A DNA stretch of 64,000 bases, from the NCBI RefSeq assembly GCF_000012365.1, contig NC_007651.1:744001-808000 (forward strand), given 5' to 3'. Below, piece after piece: positions 8,137 through 17,797 of the stretch (positions are counted from its first letter, which is position 1; each line of letters starts with the position of its first letter). A program made the translations under genes and the position numbers. The notes under the pieces were generated by a model that saw nothing but the letters and a program-made list of their open reading frames with translations, had not been told where the DNA came from and searched no databases. Source of the DNA: Burkholderia thailandensis E264 (GTDB taxonomy: Bacteria; Pseudomonadota; Gammaproteobacteria; Burkholderiales; Burkholderiaceae).

Positions 8137-9855
8137 ATGCGCGTCAAACCGTCGTTTGCCGTCCTGCTGTCCGCGGCGCTCGCACTGCCGCCCGGCAGCC
8201 ACGCGCAGTCGCGCAGCGATGCGCCGCCGCTCGAGCCCGCGCTTTCCGCCGGTGCCGCGGACGCGGCGCCGCTCGCGCGCGAGGCGTTGTCCACGGTGCC
8301 GTCCGGCATTGCGGCCGGCGTGTTCGGCACGTACGGCGGCGCGGACAGCCGGCTCGCCGGTCCGGCGTCGGGCACGCCCAGTTTGCGCGCGCCGCTTCGC
8401 TCGTTGCAACTGCCCGATCTCGGCGACGGCTCGGGCGGCTCGCTGACGCCGCAGGCGGAGCGCCGTCTCGGCGAGCGCGTGATGCGCGAGGTGCGGCGCG
8501 ACCCCGACTATCTCGACGACTGGCTCGTGCGCGACTACCTGAATTCGGTCGCGGCGAAGCTCTCGGCGGCGGCCGCCGCGCAGTTCATCGGCGGCTACAT
8601 GCCCGATTTCGATCTGTTCGCGATGCGCGATTCGCAGATCAACGCCTTTTCGCTGCCGGGCGGCTTCATCGGCATCAACAGCGGGCTCGTCGCGGCGACG
8701 CAGACGGAATCCGAGCTCGCGTCGGTGATCGGCCACGAGATGGGGCACGTGCTGCAGCGGCACATCGCGCGGATGATCGGCGCAAGCGAGAAGAGCGGTT
8801 ACGCGGCGCTCGCGACGATGCTGTTCGGCGTGCTCGCGGGCATTCTCGCGCGCAGCGGCGATCTCGGCAGCGCGATCGCGATGGGCGGCCAGGCGTTCGC
8901 GGTCGACAGCCAGCTCCGGTTCTCGCGCTCGGCCGAGCGCGAGGCCGACCGCGTCGGCTTTCAACTGCTCGCGGGCGCCGGCTACGATCCGTATGGAATG
9001 CCGAGCTTTTTCGAGCGGCTCGAGCGCGCGTCGATGGGCGACGCGGGCGTGCCCGCGTATGCGCGCACGCACCCGCTGACGGGCGAGCGGATCGCCGACA
9101 TGGACGATCGCGCGCGGCGCGCGCCGTACCGGCAGCCGCGACAGTCGCCGGAATACGGTTTCGTGCGCGCGCGCCTGCGGATGCTGCAGAACCGCTCGGC
9201 GACCGATTACGCGAACGAGGTGAGGCGAATGCGCGCGGAACTCGACGACAGGGTCGCGCCGAACGTCGCGGCGAACTGGTACGGGATCGCGCTCGGCGAG
9301 ATGCTGGGCGGCCGCTACGACGACGCGGACCGCGCGCTTGCGGCGGCGCGCGATGCGTTCGCGCGCACGGCCGCGCGCGAGGGCGAGGCGGCGCGCAGCT
9401 CGCCGAGCCTCGATGTGCTCGCGGCGGAGATCGCGCGTCGCGCCGGCCGCGAGGATGACGCGGTGCGGCTCGCCGCCGCCGCGCAAGCGCGGTGGCCTGG
9501 CTCGCACGCGGCCATCGCCGCGCATCTGCAGGCGCTTCTTGCCGCGCGGCGCTACGGGCAGGCGCAGACGCTCGCGCAATCCGAAGCGGGCAGCGATCCC
9601 GGACAACCCGACTGGTGGCGCTACCTCGCGCAGGCGAGCCTTGGCGAGGGCGATGCGGTCACGCAGCGCCGCGCGCTCGCGGAGAAGTTCGCACTTGAAG
9701 GTGCGTGGCCGTCGGCGATCCGGCAATTGCGCGAGGCGCGCGACCTCAAGTCGGCCAGCTTCTACGAGCAGTCGATCATCAGCGCGCGGCTGCACGAGTT
9801 CGAGGCGCGCTACAAGGAAGAACGGGAAGAGGACAATGACAACGGGCGCGGGTGA
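8137..9855 (+). CDS. Periplasmic M48-family metalloprotease with TPR region (BepA-like)
   Basis: 572 residues from ATG 8137. Signal peptide [20 protein letters not shown] ending near SHAQ. Peptidase M48 domain at about 105-330: zinc site HEMGH (His200, Glu201, His204) and the ExxxD motif EREAD (267-271), preceded by the [15 protein letters not shown] segment typical of the family. From about residue 350 to the end there are alanine-rich TPR-like helical repeats. The domain order and size match BepA/YfgC, which proof-reads outer-membrane LptD and BAM clients. Divergent from moaC. Exact substrate here is inferred only. Confidence 0.9.
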   Translation: MRVKPSFAVLLSAALALPPGSHAQSRSDAPPLEPALSAGAADAAPLAREALSTVPSGIAAGVFGTYGGADSRLAGPASGTPSLRAPLRSLQLPDLGDGSGGSLTPQAERRLGERVMREVRRDPDYLDDWLVRDYLNSVAAKLSAAAAAQFIGGYMPDFDLFAMRDSQINAFSLPGGFIGINSGLVAATQTESELASVIGHEMGHVLQRHIARMIGASEKSGYAALATMLFGVLAGILARSGDLGSAIAMGGQAFAVDSQLRFSRSAEREADRVGFQLLAGAGYDPYGMPSFFERLERASMGDAGVPAYARTHPLTGERIADMDDRARRAPYRQPRQSPEYGFVRARLRMLQNRSATDYANEVRRMRAELDDRVAPNVAANWYGIALGEMLGGRYDDADRALAAARDAFARTAAREGEAARSSPSLDVLAAEIARRAGREDDAVRLAAAAQARWPGSHAAIAAHLQALLAARRYGQAQTLAQSEAGSDPGQPDWWRYLAQASLGEGDAVTQRRALAEKFALEGAWPSAIRQLREARDLKSASFYEQSIISARLHEFEARYKEEREEDNDNGRG

Positions 9856-9930
9856 CGCGGCGATGTCCGCATGGGGCGTGCCGGCGGTTGCGCGTGCGTT
9901 CGGCTCGCCAGGTTGCCGATCGGCGCATCT

Positions 9931-9971
9931 TCGGACGAAATTCGGGGAAATCCGGACGAAATCCGGATGAA
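9931..9971. repeat. Imperfect 20-bp tandem repeat in a convergent gap
   Basis: Two adjacent copies, 9931-9950 and 9952-9971, about 15/20 identical and built on CGGACGAAAT. The second contains TCCGGA twice around CGAAA and could form a 6-bp hairpin. It lies between convergent genes and may slow transcription; there is no T-run. Confidence 0.4.
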
Positions 9972-10097
9972 GCGCAGGGCGCGGAAGCACCTGAAAAATC
10001 GGGAGCGCCGAGCGAAGCGGACGAGGCGGACGAAGCGCAGTGGCCGCGCACGGCGCGCGGTTCGCCCGCCATTCGCTCCCGTGGCCCGTCGCCCGCG

Positions 10098-10715
10098 TCA
10101 GTCCGCCGGCTTGCCGTCCTTCGTCTGCCTTCCCGCGCGCGCGGCCGGACTTGCGACGAAGCCGAACCGCCGCGCAACGTCGTCGCGCCGGATCGGCTCG
10201 AGCGGCAGGTCCACGCCGCCGCCGAGATGCAGCACGCCGTGCGCGCCGTCGTCGTCGAGTTCGGCGCAATCGGCGAAGCGCGCCAGATCGTGATCGTGCA
10301 GCGCGGCGACACGCGGCGGCGTCGAGCGGTCGGCGAACAGCACGCCGCCCGCATCGTCGAGCCATGCGCGCGCCGGCTCGAACGCGCGGCCGGTATGGTC
10401 GGTCAGCGCGACGCGCGCCGGCTCGCCGCCGGCGGGCGCGGCCGCGAGCCGGACGATCCACGGCGTGTACGCGAGCTCGACGTACACGCGCTGCGGCCCG
10501 TTCTGGAAGAACCATTGGCCGTCTTCGTCGCGCTCGTAGTTGCGGGCGATGAAATCGACGAGCGCCGGGTGCCGCACGGGCGAGCCGAGCGCGCCCGCCG
10601 CCTGCGCGGCGTCGTCGCGCATCCGCCAGCCGCCGCGCCGGTCGAGCAGCAGCCATCCGGTGCAGTGCGGGACGTTCGGCCATTTGGCGAGCGCCTGTTT
10701 GACGATGTCATCCAT
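10098..10715 (-). CDS. Conserved protein of unknown function (DUF2946-like)
   Basis: 205 residues, no signal peptide or membrane segment. The N-terminus ([20 protein letters not shown]) and the following [15 protein letters not shown], then [20 protein letters not shown], form a mixed alpha/beta soluble protein. I recall similar Burkholderiales proteins being labelled DUF2946, but cannot confirm that here. Its start overlaps the stop of the upstream YheT-type hydrolase gene by 8 bp (10708-10715), so the two are translationally coupled and probably act together. No function should be assigned. Confidence 0.8.
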   Translation of the reverse strand: MDDIVKQALAKWPNVPHCTGWLLLDRRGGWRMRDDAAQAAGALGSPVRHPALVDFIARNYERDEDGQWFFQNGPQRVYVELAYTPWIVRLAAAPAGGEPARVALTDHTGRAFEPARAWLDDAGGVLFADRSTPPRVAALHDHDLARFADCAELDDDGAHGVLHLGGGVDLPLEPIRRDDVARRFGFVASPAARAGRQTKDGKPAD

Positions 10716-11742
10716 GATCGGTGAAGCGTGAGCAGAATTCGAAGATGCGCGCCGGGAGCCAGTCGATACGCCCGGGGAACGGGCCCGTCATGAAGCCCGC
10801 GTGGCCGCCGTGCTCGGGCTGGTCGAGCACCACCGCGCGCGATACGTCGCGCGGGCCGGGCAGCGCCGATGCCGGCAGGAACGGGTCGTTGCGCGCGTTG
10901 AGGATCAGCGTCGGCACGTCGATCGCCGCGAGGAGCGGGCGCGTCGTCGCCTGCGTCCAGTAGTCGTTCGCATCGACGAAGCCGTGCAGCGGCGCGGTGA
11001 CGATGTCGTCGAAGTCGTGCATCGTGCGCGCGGCGAGCAACGCCTGCTTGTCGAAAAGCCCCGGGTACTGTTCGAGCTTCACGAGCGCCTTCAATTTCAG
11101 CGTCTTTAGGAAGCTTCGCGTGTAGACCATCGAGAAGCCTTGCGACAGCGCGCGGCCGCCCGCGTGGACGTCGATCGGCGTCGACACCGCCGCGGCCGCC
11201 GCGACGATCGACGTGTCGCCGCGCCGCTCGCCGAGCCAGCGCAGCAGCACGTTGCCGCCGAGCGACACGCCGACCGCGACGAGCGGCCCGCGATGGCTTT
11301 TCACGAGCCGCTGCAGGATCCAGTCGACTTCCGCGCTGTCGGCGAGGTGGTAGAAGCGCGGCAACCGGTTCATTTCGCCGCTGCAACTGCGAAAGTGCGG
11401 AACGACGCCGTGCCAGCCGCGCGCGCGGGCGGCCGCCATCAGCACGCGCGCGTAATGCGAATCGGAGCTGCCTTCGAGGCCATGGAACAGCACGGCGAGC
11501 GGCGCGAGCGGCCCGGGCGCGGCGCCCGGCGCCGGCGCGAGCCAGTCGACGTCGATGAAATCGCCGTCCGGCGTGTCCCAGCGCTCGCGCCGGTACTCGA
11601 CGTCGGGCCGGCGCGCGAAGAGCGCGGGGACGATCGTCTGCGCGTGGCTCGTCGGCAGCCAGAGCGGCGCGCGGTAGAGGGACGAGGCTGCCGGGCGGGC
11701 GGTCTCGTCGGCAGCGGGAAGCGGGGGGAGTGCGGTGCTCAT
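10708..11742 (-). CDS. YheT-type alpha/beta hydrolase
   Basis: 344 residues of the UPF0017/YheT (ABHD1/3-like) family of esterases. The N-terminal family mark LWLPTSHAQTIVPALF is at about 28-42. The nucleophile elbow GVSLGGN puts Ser160 in place, FHGLEGSSDSHYAR supplies the oxyanion region near residue 87, and PVPHFRSCSGEMNRLPRFYH-like residues (VVPHFRSC, 113-120) follow. The catalytic His is likely in EHGGHAGFM near 310. Natural substrate unknown; homologues act on acyl esters. Coupled by overlap to the next leftward gene. Confidence 0.9.
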   Translation of the reverse strand: MSTALPPLPAADETARPAASSLYRAPLWLPTSHAQTIVPALFARRPDVEYRRERWDTPDGDFIDVDWLAPAPGAAPGPLAPLAVLFHGLEGSSDSHYARVLMAAARARGWHGVVPHFRSCSGEMNRLPRFYHLADSAEVDWILQRLVKSHRGPLVAVGVSLGGNVLLRWLGERRGDTSIVAAAAAVSTPIDVHAGGRALSQGFSMVYTRSFLKTLKLKALVKLEQYPGLFDKQALLAARTMHDFDDIVTAPLHGFVDANDYWTQATTRPLLAAIDVPTLILNARNDPFLPASALPGPRDVSRAVVLDQPEHGGHAGFMTGPFPGRIDWLPARIFEFCSRFTDHG

Positions 11743-11761
11743 CGCTGCAAACGCCCGTCGG

Positions 11762-12208
11762 TCAGTGGAGCGGCCCCTGCGCGTGGCGGATCTTCGCGGC
11801 GAACTGCGTCGCCGTCTGCTCGGGGATCGGGCTCGCGTGGATGTGGGCGATCCGCCATTCGCCGCGCTCGTGGATCATCACGTAGGTCGTGAACACCATC
11901 TGCGGCTCGGCCGTCAGATCGGCCTGCTGGTGCGCTTCGGCGACCGTGTAGACGACGGTGCCGAGGCTGTCGTAGACGCGGATGTCGAGCGGCTCGATCG
12001 TGACGGGCTGCGTCGACAGCCGCGCGCCGAACCCGCTTCGGATCTGCTCGAGGCCGTGCAGGTGCGTGCCGTCCGACCAGATGCAACTGGCGAAATCCTC
12101 GTCGATCCAGAGGACCATCAGCGCGTCGAGGTTGGCGTCGGCGACCGCCTGATAGTACGCGTTCAGCGTATCGGCGGCGGCTTCGAAGAGGCGGGCAAAA
12201 CGTGGCAT
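11762..12208 (-). CDS. NTF2-like (SnoaL/YybH-type) protein
   Basis: 148 residues with the cone-like NTF2 fold pattern: a helical start (FEAAADTLNAYYQAVADANL), then DALMVLWIDEDFASCIWSDG, HLHGLEQIRSGF and a terminal sheet ending VFTTYVMIHERGEWRIAHIH. That last GEWRIAHIHAS pattern is typical of YybH/DUF4440-type proteins. No catalytic residues can be assigned; such proteins are often ligand binders. It lies 19 bp upstream of the YheT-type hydrolase on the same strand and is likely co-transcribed. Confidence 0.82.
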   Translation of the reverse strand: MPRFARLFEAAADTLNAYYQAVADANLDALMVLWIDEDFASCIWSDGTHLHGLEQIRSGFGARLSTQPVTIEPLDIRVYDSLGTVVYTVAEAHQQADLTAEPQMVFTTYVMIHERGEWRIAHIHASPIPEQTATQFAAKIRHAQGPLH

Positions 12209-12250
12209 CGGGTCTATCTCTCGCGCGCGGCGCGCGCCGTTTCATCGAGG

Positions 12251-12277
12251 CGGCCTCGTCTTCGACGGGGCCGCCCG
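12251..12277. other. GC-rich stem-loop between waaF and the NTF2 gene
   Basis: GGCGGCC 12251-12257 pairs with GGCCGCC 12271-12277, with an inner CGTC/GACG stem. No T-run follows on the minus strand, so it is a possible pause or processing site rather than a standard terminator. Confidence 0.35.
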
Positions 12278-12339
12278 CTCAAGCGGTGAATCGGGTGCGG
12301 GTGCGCGGCGCGCGACGGGCGGCCTCGCGGCCGCGGACG

Positions 12340-13380
12340 TCAGCGCTGTCCGACGAGCATCCCGCGCAAATCGCCGAACACCTGCTCCGGGCTCAGCTCG
12401 CGCAGGCACTTCAGGTGGCCGAGCGGGCATTCGCGTTCGAAGCAGGGACTGCATTCGAGATGCAGCCATTGTACCTTTGCCAGCTCCGACAGCGGCGGGG
12501 TATGACGCGGATCGGTCGACCCGTAGAGCGCGACGAGCGGCCGGCGCAGCGCCGCCGCGACGTGCATCAGCCCGGAATCGTTCGTGACGACCGCGTTCGC
12601 GCGCGCGATCAGCGCGCACGCCTCGGTGAGCGAGGTCTGGCCGCAGAGGCTGCGTACGTTCGGCGCGCGTTCGGCGATCGCCTGCGCGGCCGCGGCGTCC
12701 TTCGGCGAGCCGAGCGCGACGATCTGCGTATAGGGAAAGGACTGGCTCACGCTTTGCGCGAGCGCGGCGAAATGCTCGGGCGGCCAGCGCTTCGCCGGGC
12801 CGTACTCGGCGCCTGGGCAGAACACGACGAGCGGCTTGCGCGTGTCGAGATTGAAGCGTGCGGACACGCGCGCCGTCTCGTTCAGGTCCGCTTCGAGCCG
12901 CGGCGGCGGCAGCGTCTGGAACGATTCGGGCAGCTTCGCGCCGGGCGCGTATGCAAGCGCCGCGTAATGTTGGACCATCGGCGCGCGCGTCTCGCGCGCC
13001 TTGCCCGGATTCGCGTGCCGCACGTTGAGCAGCGCGTAGCGATGCTCGCCCGTGTAGCCGACCCGAAGCGGGATGCCGGCGAGCCACGGGATCAGCGCGG
13101 ATTTCAGCGAGTTCGGCAGCACGTACGCGGCGTCGTAGCCGACGTCGCGCAAATCGCTCGCGAGTTGCCAGCGGTGCAGCATCTGCAGCTTGCCGTGCGC
13201 GAGCTCGGTCGCGTGGACATCGTGAATCTCGGGCATCCGTTCGAGCACGGGCGCGACCCAGGCCGGCGCCACGGCGTCGATGACGATGCGGGGATGCAGT
13301 TTCTTCAGCAGCGCGAAAAGCGGCTGCGCCATCAATGCGTCACCGATCCAGTTCGGTGCGATAACCAACGCGCGACGCAT
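12340..13380 (-). CDS. waaF: ADP-heptose:LPS heptosyltransferase II
   Basis: Glycosyltransferase family 9 enzyme that adds the second L-glycero-D-manno-heptose to the inner core of LPS, at the cytoplasmic face of the inner membrane. 346 residues. Start motif MRRALVIAPNWIGDALMAQP with the Asp of the WIGDA loop is typical of WaaF. The C-terminal nucleotide-binding half shows VVFCPGAEYGPAKRWP, ALGSPKDAAAA, SLCGQTSL and VTNDSGLMHVAAAL with the ADP-binding D-S-G-xx-H. Cysteines near the end (LECSPCFERECPLGH) are also usual. It follows ilvE and the CHCC gene on the same strand. Confidence 0.95.
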   Translation of the reverse strand: MRRALVIAPNWIGDALMAQPLFALLKKLHPRIVIDAVAPAWVAPVLERMPEIHDVHATELAHGKLQMLHRWQLASDLRDVGYDAAYVLPNSLKSALIPWLAGIPLRVGYTGEHRYALLNVRHANPGKARETRAPMVQHYAALAYAPGAKLPESFQTLPPPRLEADLNETARVSARFNLDTRKPLVVFCPGAEYGPAKRWPPEHFAALAQSVSQSFPYTQIVALGSPKDAAAAQAIAERAPNVRSLCGQTSLTEACALIARANAVVTNDSGLMHVAAALRRPLVALYGSTDPRHTPPLSELAKVQWLHLECSPCFERECPLGHLKCLRELSPEQVFGDLRGMLVGQR

Positions 13381-13507
13381 CAGGTCGTTTTCCGATGTCG
13401 TAATAAAGCGCGACGCTCGTGCGCCGCGCTCGGGTTGCGGGGGAGCGGCGGCGGCCCGCGCCGCTTGCCCGGCGCGCGCCGCGTCGGGCGGTGAAGCCGC
13501 CGCGCGC

Positions 13508-13705
13508 TCAATGGTGGCCGCGCAGCACTTCGCCGTCGCGCAGCTTGTAGCGCGTGCCGCAGTACGGGCAGCGTGCCTCGCCGTGCGAGACGTCGATGAA
13601 CACGCGCGGATGCGCGCTCCAGCGCGGCATCGCGGGGTTCGGGCAGTAAGCGGGCAGATCCTTGGCCGTCAGTTCGATGAGCGGCATTTCCTTGATTTCA
13701 CTCAT
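13508..13705 (-). CDS. CHCC zinc-finger protein (NDUFS6-like)
   Basis: 65-residue protein with the zf-CHCC pattern: Cys21, His32, Cys46 and Cys49 (AYCPNP...HPRVFIDV...RCPYCGTRYKL). This fold is shared with the NDUFS6/13-kDa complex I accessory subunit. In proteobacteria its role is not settled. It sits between ilvE and waaF on the same strand. The ATG at 13705 has an AGAAAG-type ribosome site. Confidence 0.9.
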   Translation of the reverse strand: MSEIKEMPLIELTAKDLPAYCPNPAMPRWSAHPRVFIDVSHGEARCPYCGTRYKLRDGEVLRGHH

Positions 13706-13770
13706 GGGGCTTTCTCGTTATGGCGATGGCGAGCGGCGCGCGCCGGCGTGGCGCCGCGCCGCATTCGGGC

Positions 13771-14694
13771 TCAGATCTTCGTGAGCCAGTCCGCGTGCTT
13801 CGCGCTCTTGCCGTTGACGACGTCGAAGAACGCGCTTTGCAGCTTTTCGGTGATCGGGCCGCGCGCGCCGCTGCCGATCGTGCGGTTGTCGAGCTCGCGG
13901 ATCGGCGTGACTTCGGCCGCGGTGCCGGTGAAGAACGCCTCGTCGGCCGTGTAGACCTCGTCGCGCGTGATGCGCTTCTCGATCACTTCGATGCCGGCTT
14001 CCTTCGCGAGCGTGATGACCGTGTCGCGCGTGATGCCGTCGAGGCACGACGCGAGATCCGGCGTGTAGAGCTTGCCGCGGTTCACGAGGAAGAAGTTCTC
14101 GCCGGAGCCTTCGGACACATAGCCGTCGACGTCGAGCAGCAGCGCCTCGTCGTAGCCGTCGGCCGTCGCTTCCTGGTTCGCGAGGATCGAATTCACGTAC
14201 CAGCCGGACGCCTTCGCGCGCACCATCGACACGTTCACGTGATGGCGCGTGAACGACGAGGTCTTCACGCGGATGCCCTTCGCGAGGCCTTCCTCGCCAA
14301 GGTACGCGCCCCACGGCCACGCGGCGATCGCGACGTGGATCGTGTTGCCCTTGGCCGACACGCCGAGCTTCTCCGAGCCGATCCAGATGATCGGGCGCAG
14401 GTAGCACGACTCGAGCTTGTTCTCGCGCACGACGTCGCGCTGCGCGGCCTCGAGCGTTTCCTGGTCGAACGGCACGTCCATCTGGAAGATCTTCGCCGAG
14501 TTCAGCAGGCGCTTCGTGTGCTCTTTCAGGCGGAAGATCGCCGTGCCGCCGTCGGCCGTCTTGTACGCGCGCACGCCCTCGAAGACGCCCATGCCGTAGT
14601 GCAGCGTGTGGGTCAGCACGTGGATCTTGGCGTCGCGCCATTCGATCAGCTTGCCGTCCATCCAAATCTTGCCGTCGCGATCGGCCATTGACAT
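13771..14694 (-). CDS. ilvE: Branched-chain amino-acid aminotransferase
   Basis: PLP-dependent fold-type IV transaminase for the last step of Leu, Ile and Val synthesis. 307 residues from the ATG at 14694 (family about 308); the open frame continues upstream but that part is not conserved. Seen: HTLHYGMGVFEGVRAYKT at 29-46, PLP lysine Lys161 in VRAKASGWYVNS, and EGSGENFFLV with the phosphate-contact residues. TKRLL and IRVKTSSFTRHH are also typical. A minus-strand TAAAAT at 14773-14778 could be its -10. It is divergent from azlCD, a branched-chain amino-acid exporter, so one end of this region makes these amino acids and the other handles their excess. Confidence 0.96.
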   Translation of the reverse strand: MSMADRDGKIWMDGKLIEWRDAKIHVLTHTLHYGMGVFEGVRAYKTADGGTAIFRLKEHTKRLLNSAKIFQMDVPFDQETLEAAQRDVVRENKLESCYLRPIIWIGSEKLGVSAKGNTIHVAIAAWPWGAYLGEEGLAKGIRVKTSSFTRHHVNVSMVRAKASGWYVNSILANQEATADGYDEALLLDVDGYVSEGSGENFFLVNRGKLYTPDLASCLDGITRDTVITLAKEAGIEVIEKRITRDEVYTADEAFFTGTAAEVTPIRELDNRTIGSGARGPITEKLQSAFFDVVNGKSAKHADWLTKI

Positions 14695-14822
14695 AGGTCT
14701 TCTCCTAGTGGATGCGGGGATGCGCAGAAGGGGCGAGCGGGGCTCGAAACGGCTCCGCGTCGCAAAGACGCTCATTTTAGCGTTTTTGTCCGTGCAACGG
14801 TCGGGGCGACAGGGTCCGGCGC

Positions 14823-14828
14823 TATAAT
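14823..14828 (+). promoter_or_regulatory. TATAAT -10 box for azlCD
   Basis: Perfect TATAAT, 89 bp before the azlC start. No strong -35 at 16-18 bp; an activator may be needed. Confidence 0.5.
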
Positions 14829-14916
14829 CGACGCGCAATCTGCGTGAAAAAATAACGGACGGCGGCGCGCGACGCGCGCGAGCGGTCCGGCTTTTCGCCT
14901 TCGCGGCGCCTCCCCG

Positions 14917-15678
14917 ATGCTCGCTCGCCTTTCCGCCACCGACCGTTTCGCCCTCGCGCAGGGTTTCCGCGACTTTTCGCCGACGCTAATGGCGATCCTG
15001 TCATGGGGCCTCGTCACCGGCATCGCGATGAGCAAGTCGGTGCTGACGACGGGGCAGGCGGTCGGCATGACGATCCTCGTCTACGCGGGCTCGTCGCAGC
15101 TCGCGGTGCTGCCGCTGTTCGCCGCGAAGCTGCCGGTCTGGACGATTCTCCTGACGGCCGCGATGGTCAACATGCGCTTCGTGATCTTCAGCGCGGGGCT
15201 CGCGCCCCATTTTTCGTATCTGCCGCTGTGGCGGCGCCTCACGATCGGCTATTTCAACGGCGACGTGATCTACCTGCTGTTTCAGAAGCAGGGCTTCGCG
15301 GCGGGCCACGTGCCCGGCAAGGAGGCGTACTTCTGGGGGATGGCGCTCACGAGCTGGCTCGCGTGGCAGGCGTCGTCGCTCGCCGGCATCGCGCTCGCGA
15401 GCGCGTTTCCCGACAGTTGGGGGCTCGCGCTCGCCGGCACGCTCGCGCTGATCCCGATCATGGTGTCGGCGATCTCGAACCGCTCGACGCTCGCGGCCGT
15501 CGCTGTGGCCGGGATCGTGTCGCTCGTCGCGTTCGATCTGCCGTACCGGCTCGCGCTGCCGCTCGCGGTGGTCGCGGCGCTCGCGGCGGGCAGCGTGGCC
15601 GACTGGTTCGTCGAGCGCGCCGACTGGCGGCGCATTCGCGCGGCGAGCCGCGCGACGCATACGGAGGACGCCGAATGA
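14917..15678 (+). CDS. azlC: AzlC-family branched-chain amino-acid exporter, large subunit
   Basis: 253 residues with about five to eight hydrophobic helices (LIV-E family). Family marks are ARGFRDFSPTLMAILSWG-like N-terminus (FALAQGFRDFSPTL), SSQLAVLPLFAAKLPVW, NMRFVIFSAGLAPHF near residue 90 and WGMALTSWLAWQASSLAG. In Bacillus and E. coli (YgaZ) the partner pair exports valine, leucine or azaleucine. Its stop overlaps the azlD start in ATGA, so the two subunits are coupled. Confidence 0.92.
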   Translation: MLARLSATDRFALAQGFRDFSPTLMAILSWGLVTGIAMSKSVLTTGQAVGMTILVYAGSSQLAVLPLFAAKLPVWTILLTAAMVNMRFVIFSAGLAPHFSYLPLWRRLTIGYFNGDVIYLLFQKQGFAAGHVPGKEAYFWGMALTSWLAWQASSLAGIALASAFPDSWGLALAGTLALIPIMVSAISNRSTLAAVAVAGIVSLVAFDLPYRLALPLAVVAALAAGSVADWFVERADWRRIRAASRATHTEDAE

Positions 15679-15998
15679 GCGGCTGGCAGGTCTGGCTCGC
15701 GATCGCCGGGATGACGCTCGTCACCGCGATCACGCGCGCGCTCTTTCTCGCGGGCGGCGAGCGCACGGTGCTGCCCGAGCGCGTGCAGCGCTCGCTGCGC
15801 TACGCGCCCGCCGCGGCGCTCGTCGCGGTCGTGCTGCCCGACGTGCTCGAGACGCCCGCGGGCATCTCGTTCGCGCTGTCCAACCATGACTTCTACGCGG
15901 CGGCCGCCGGCCTCGCGTGGTTCCTGTGGCGGCGCAGCATGCTCGGCACGATCGTCGTCGGGATGCTCGTCTTCACCGCGCTGAGGGTCCTGTTCTGA
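15675..15998 (+). CDS. azlD: AzlD-family branched-chain amino-acid exporter, small subunit
   Basis: 107-residue hydrophobic protein of the AzlD/YgaH family, the small partner of AzlC. About four membrane helices: WLAIAGMTLVTAITRALFL, then RYAPAAALVAVVLPDVL, FYAAAAGLAWFLWRR and MLGTIVVGMLVFTALRVLF. The T-x-x-TR-x-xF and RYAP-AAL motifs are those of the family. ATGA overlap with azlC. No terminator is evident after it. Confidence 0.92.
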   Translation: MSGWQVWLAIAGMTLVTAITRALFLAGGERTVLPERVQRSLRYAPAAALVAVVLPDVLETPAGISFALSNHDFYAAAAGLAWFLWRRSMLGTIVVGMLVFTALRVLF

Positions 15999-16133
15999 GC
16001 GGTTCCGACCCGGCCTGCGGCCTGTCGCGCGCTCGCCTCGGCAGGCGCGACGCAACGGCGCACCTCGCCGCGGGATAGCGGGAAATCGGCAGGCATTCGC
16101 CGCGCGGCGGGGGAGCGCGCCGGGCGGATCGGC

Positions 16134-16139
16134 TAGAAT
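16134..16139 (+). promoter_or_regulatory. Candidate -10 box for pgk
   Basis: TAGAAT at 16134-16139, 135 bp before pgk, in an otherwise GC-rich 276-bp gap. An AAAATTTTTT tract follows at 16153-16162. No clear -35. Confidence 0.4.
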
Positions 16140-16274
16140 GGCCCCTTCCGGAAAATTTTTTCGCGCGCGCGCCGCGCGGGCCCTGCCGCGCGAAGCCGGC
16201 GGGCCGCGCGAGGCGCCCGGCGCGGCAGCCCGCGCGCGTCGAACCGCCTTCCTTCATCAACCTTCATCAGTCCC

Positions 16275-17468
16275 ATGAGCCAAGTAAAGCGTCTTACCGA
16301 CCTGATCGCCGAAGGCAAGCTCTCCGGCAAACGTGTGTTCATCCGCGCCGATCTGAACGTGCCGCAGGACGATCACGGCAACATCACCGAAGACACGCGC
16401 GTGCGCGCGTCGGTGCCCGCGATCCAGGCGGCGCTCGACGCGGGCGCGGCCGTGATGGTCACGTCGCACCTCGGCCGCCCGACGGAAGGCGAGTTCACGC
16501 CCGAGGATTCGCTCGCGCCCGTCGCGAAGCGCCTCGCCGAGCTGCTCGGCCGCGACGTGCCGCTCGTCGCGAACTGGGTCGAGAACGGCGTCGAGGTTGC
16601 GCCCGGGCAGGTCGTGCTGCTCGAGAACTGCCGCGTGAACAAGGGCGAGAAGAAGAACTCGGACGAGCTCGCGCAGAAGATGGCGAAGCTCTGCGACGTC
16701 TACGTGAACGACGCGTTCGGCACCGCGCACCGCGCGGAGGCGACCACGCACGGCATCGCGAAGTACGCCCCCGTCGCGTGCGCGGGCCCGCTGCTCGCCG
16801 CGGAGCTCGACGCGCTCGGCAAGGCGCTCGGCAACCCGAAGCGCCCGCTGGTGGCGATCGTCGCGGGCTCGAAGGTGTCGACGAAGCTGACGATCCTGAA
16901 GTCGCTCGCGGAGAAGGTCGATCAACTGATCGTCGGCGGCGGCATCGCGAACACGTTCATGCTCGCGGCGGGCCTCGCGATCGGCAAGTCGCTCGCGGAG
17001 GCCGATCTCGTCGGCGAGGCGAAGGCGATCATCGACGAAGCCCGCAAGCGCGGCGCGTCGGTGCCGATCCCGACCGACGTCGTCGTCGCGAAGGAATTCT
17101 CGCCGACGGCCGTCGCCACCGTGAAGAAGGTCGCCGACATCGAAGCCGACGACATGATCCTCGACATCGGGCCGGAAACCGCGAAGGCGCTCGCCGGCCA
17201 GCTCGAGAAGGCGGGCACGATCGTCTGGAACGGCCCCGTCGGCGTGTTCGAGTTCGACCAGTTCGGCAACGGCACGAAGACGCTCGCCGACGCGATCGCG
17301 AATTCGGCCGCGTTCTCGATCGCGGGCGGCGGCGACACGCTCGCCGCGATCGCGAAGTACGGGATTCACGACAAGGTCAGCTACATCTCGACGGGCGGCG
17401 GCGCGTTCCTCGAATTCCTCGAGGGCAAGAAGCTGCCCGCCGTCGAAGTGCTGGAAACGCGCGCGTAA
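16275..17468 (+). CDS. pgk: Phosphoglycerate kinase
   Basis: Glycolytic enzyme, 1,3-bisphosphoglycerate + ADP to 3-phosphoglycerate + ATP. 397 residues. Seen: the signature [15 protein letters not shown] at about 19-33, substrate-binding [61 protein letters not shown] and the C-terminal [13 protein letters not shown] and [13 protein letters not shown]. It starts a stretch of three lower-glycolysis genes (pgk, pyk, fba) that are spaced widely enough to be separate transcription units. Confidence 0.98.
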   Translation: MSQVKRLTDLIAEGKLSGKRVFIRADLNVPQDDHGNITEDTRVRASVPAIQAALDAGAAVMVTSHLGRPTEGEFTPEDSLAPVAKRLAELLGRDVPLVANWVENGVEVAPGQVVLLENCRVNKGEKKNSDELAQKMAKLCDVYVNDAFGTAHRAEATTHGIAKYAPVACAGPLLAAELDALGKALGNPKRPLVAIVAGSKVSTKLTILKSLAEKVDQLIVGGGIANTFMLAAGLAIGKSLAEADLVGEAKAIIDEARKRGASVPIPTDVVVAKEFSPTAVATVKKVADIEADDMILDIGPETAKALAGQLEKAGTIVWNGPVGVFEFDQFGNGTKTLADAIANSAAFSIAGGGDTLAAIAKYGIHDKVSYISTGGGAFLEFLEGKKLPAVEVLETRA

Positions 17469-17797
17469 GCACGCGACATCGCGCGCGGCCGCGAGCAGGT
17501 GCCGGCGGCGCGCGATAAACGCGGGCGGCAGCCGCCCGCGTGACGCCGGCGGGCACGCGCGTTGCGCGCCTCGCCGGCCCGGCGGCTTTCGTCAGGCCGT
17601 CAAGCGGTGCGCCCGGGGCGGGCGCGCCGAACCCGAATCAACGACGCGGCGCCGGCCGTTCACGCCGGCGCCCGCGGACAAAGCGACGCCGGGCGCACGC
17701 ACCGGCGCGCGTTCCGAAGCGGCGGCGGCTGGGCCGCGCGGCTTCGGCTCTCGCGGCGTTACATCCAGCGCTTTCACTCAGTCAGACGAGGAGATTC
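17469..17797. other. Intergenic between pgk and pyk, one perfect hairpin
   Basis: 329 bp without a supported gene. GCGGGCGGC 17521-17529 is followed after one A by its exact complement (17531-17539), giving a 9-bp perfect inverted repeat with no T-run. It may close the pgk transcript by a factor-dependent route. I could not place the pyk promoter; GAGGAG at 17788-17793 is the pyk ribosome site. Confidence 0.45.

Noticed and set aside
9852..10724. Rightward frame antisense to the DUF2946-like gene
   Set aside because: It overlaps the M48 stop, is Arg/Ala-rich and runs opposite to a better-supported gene.
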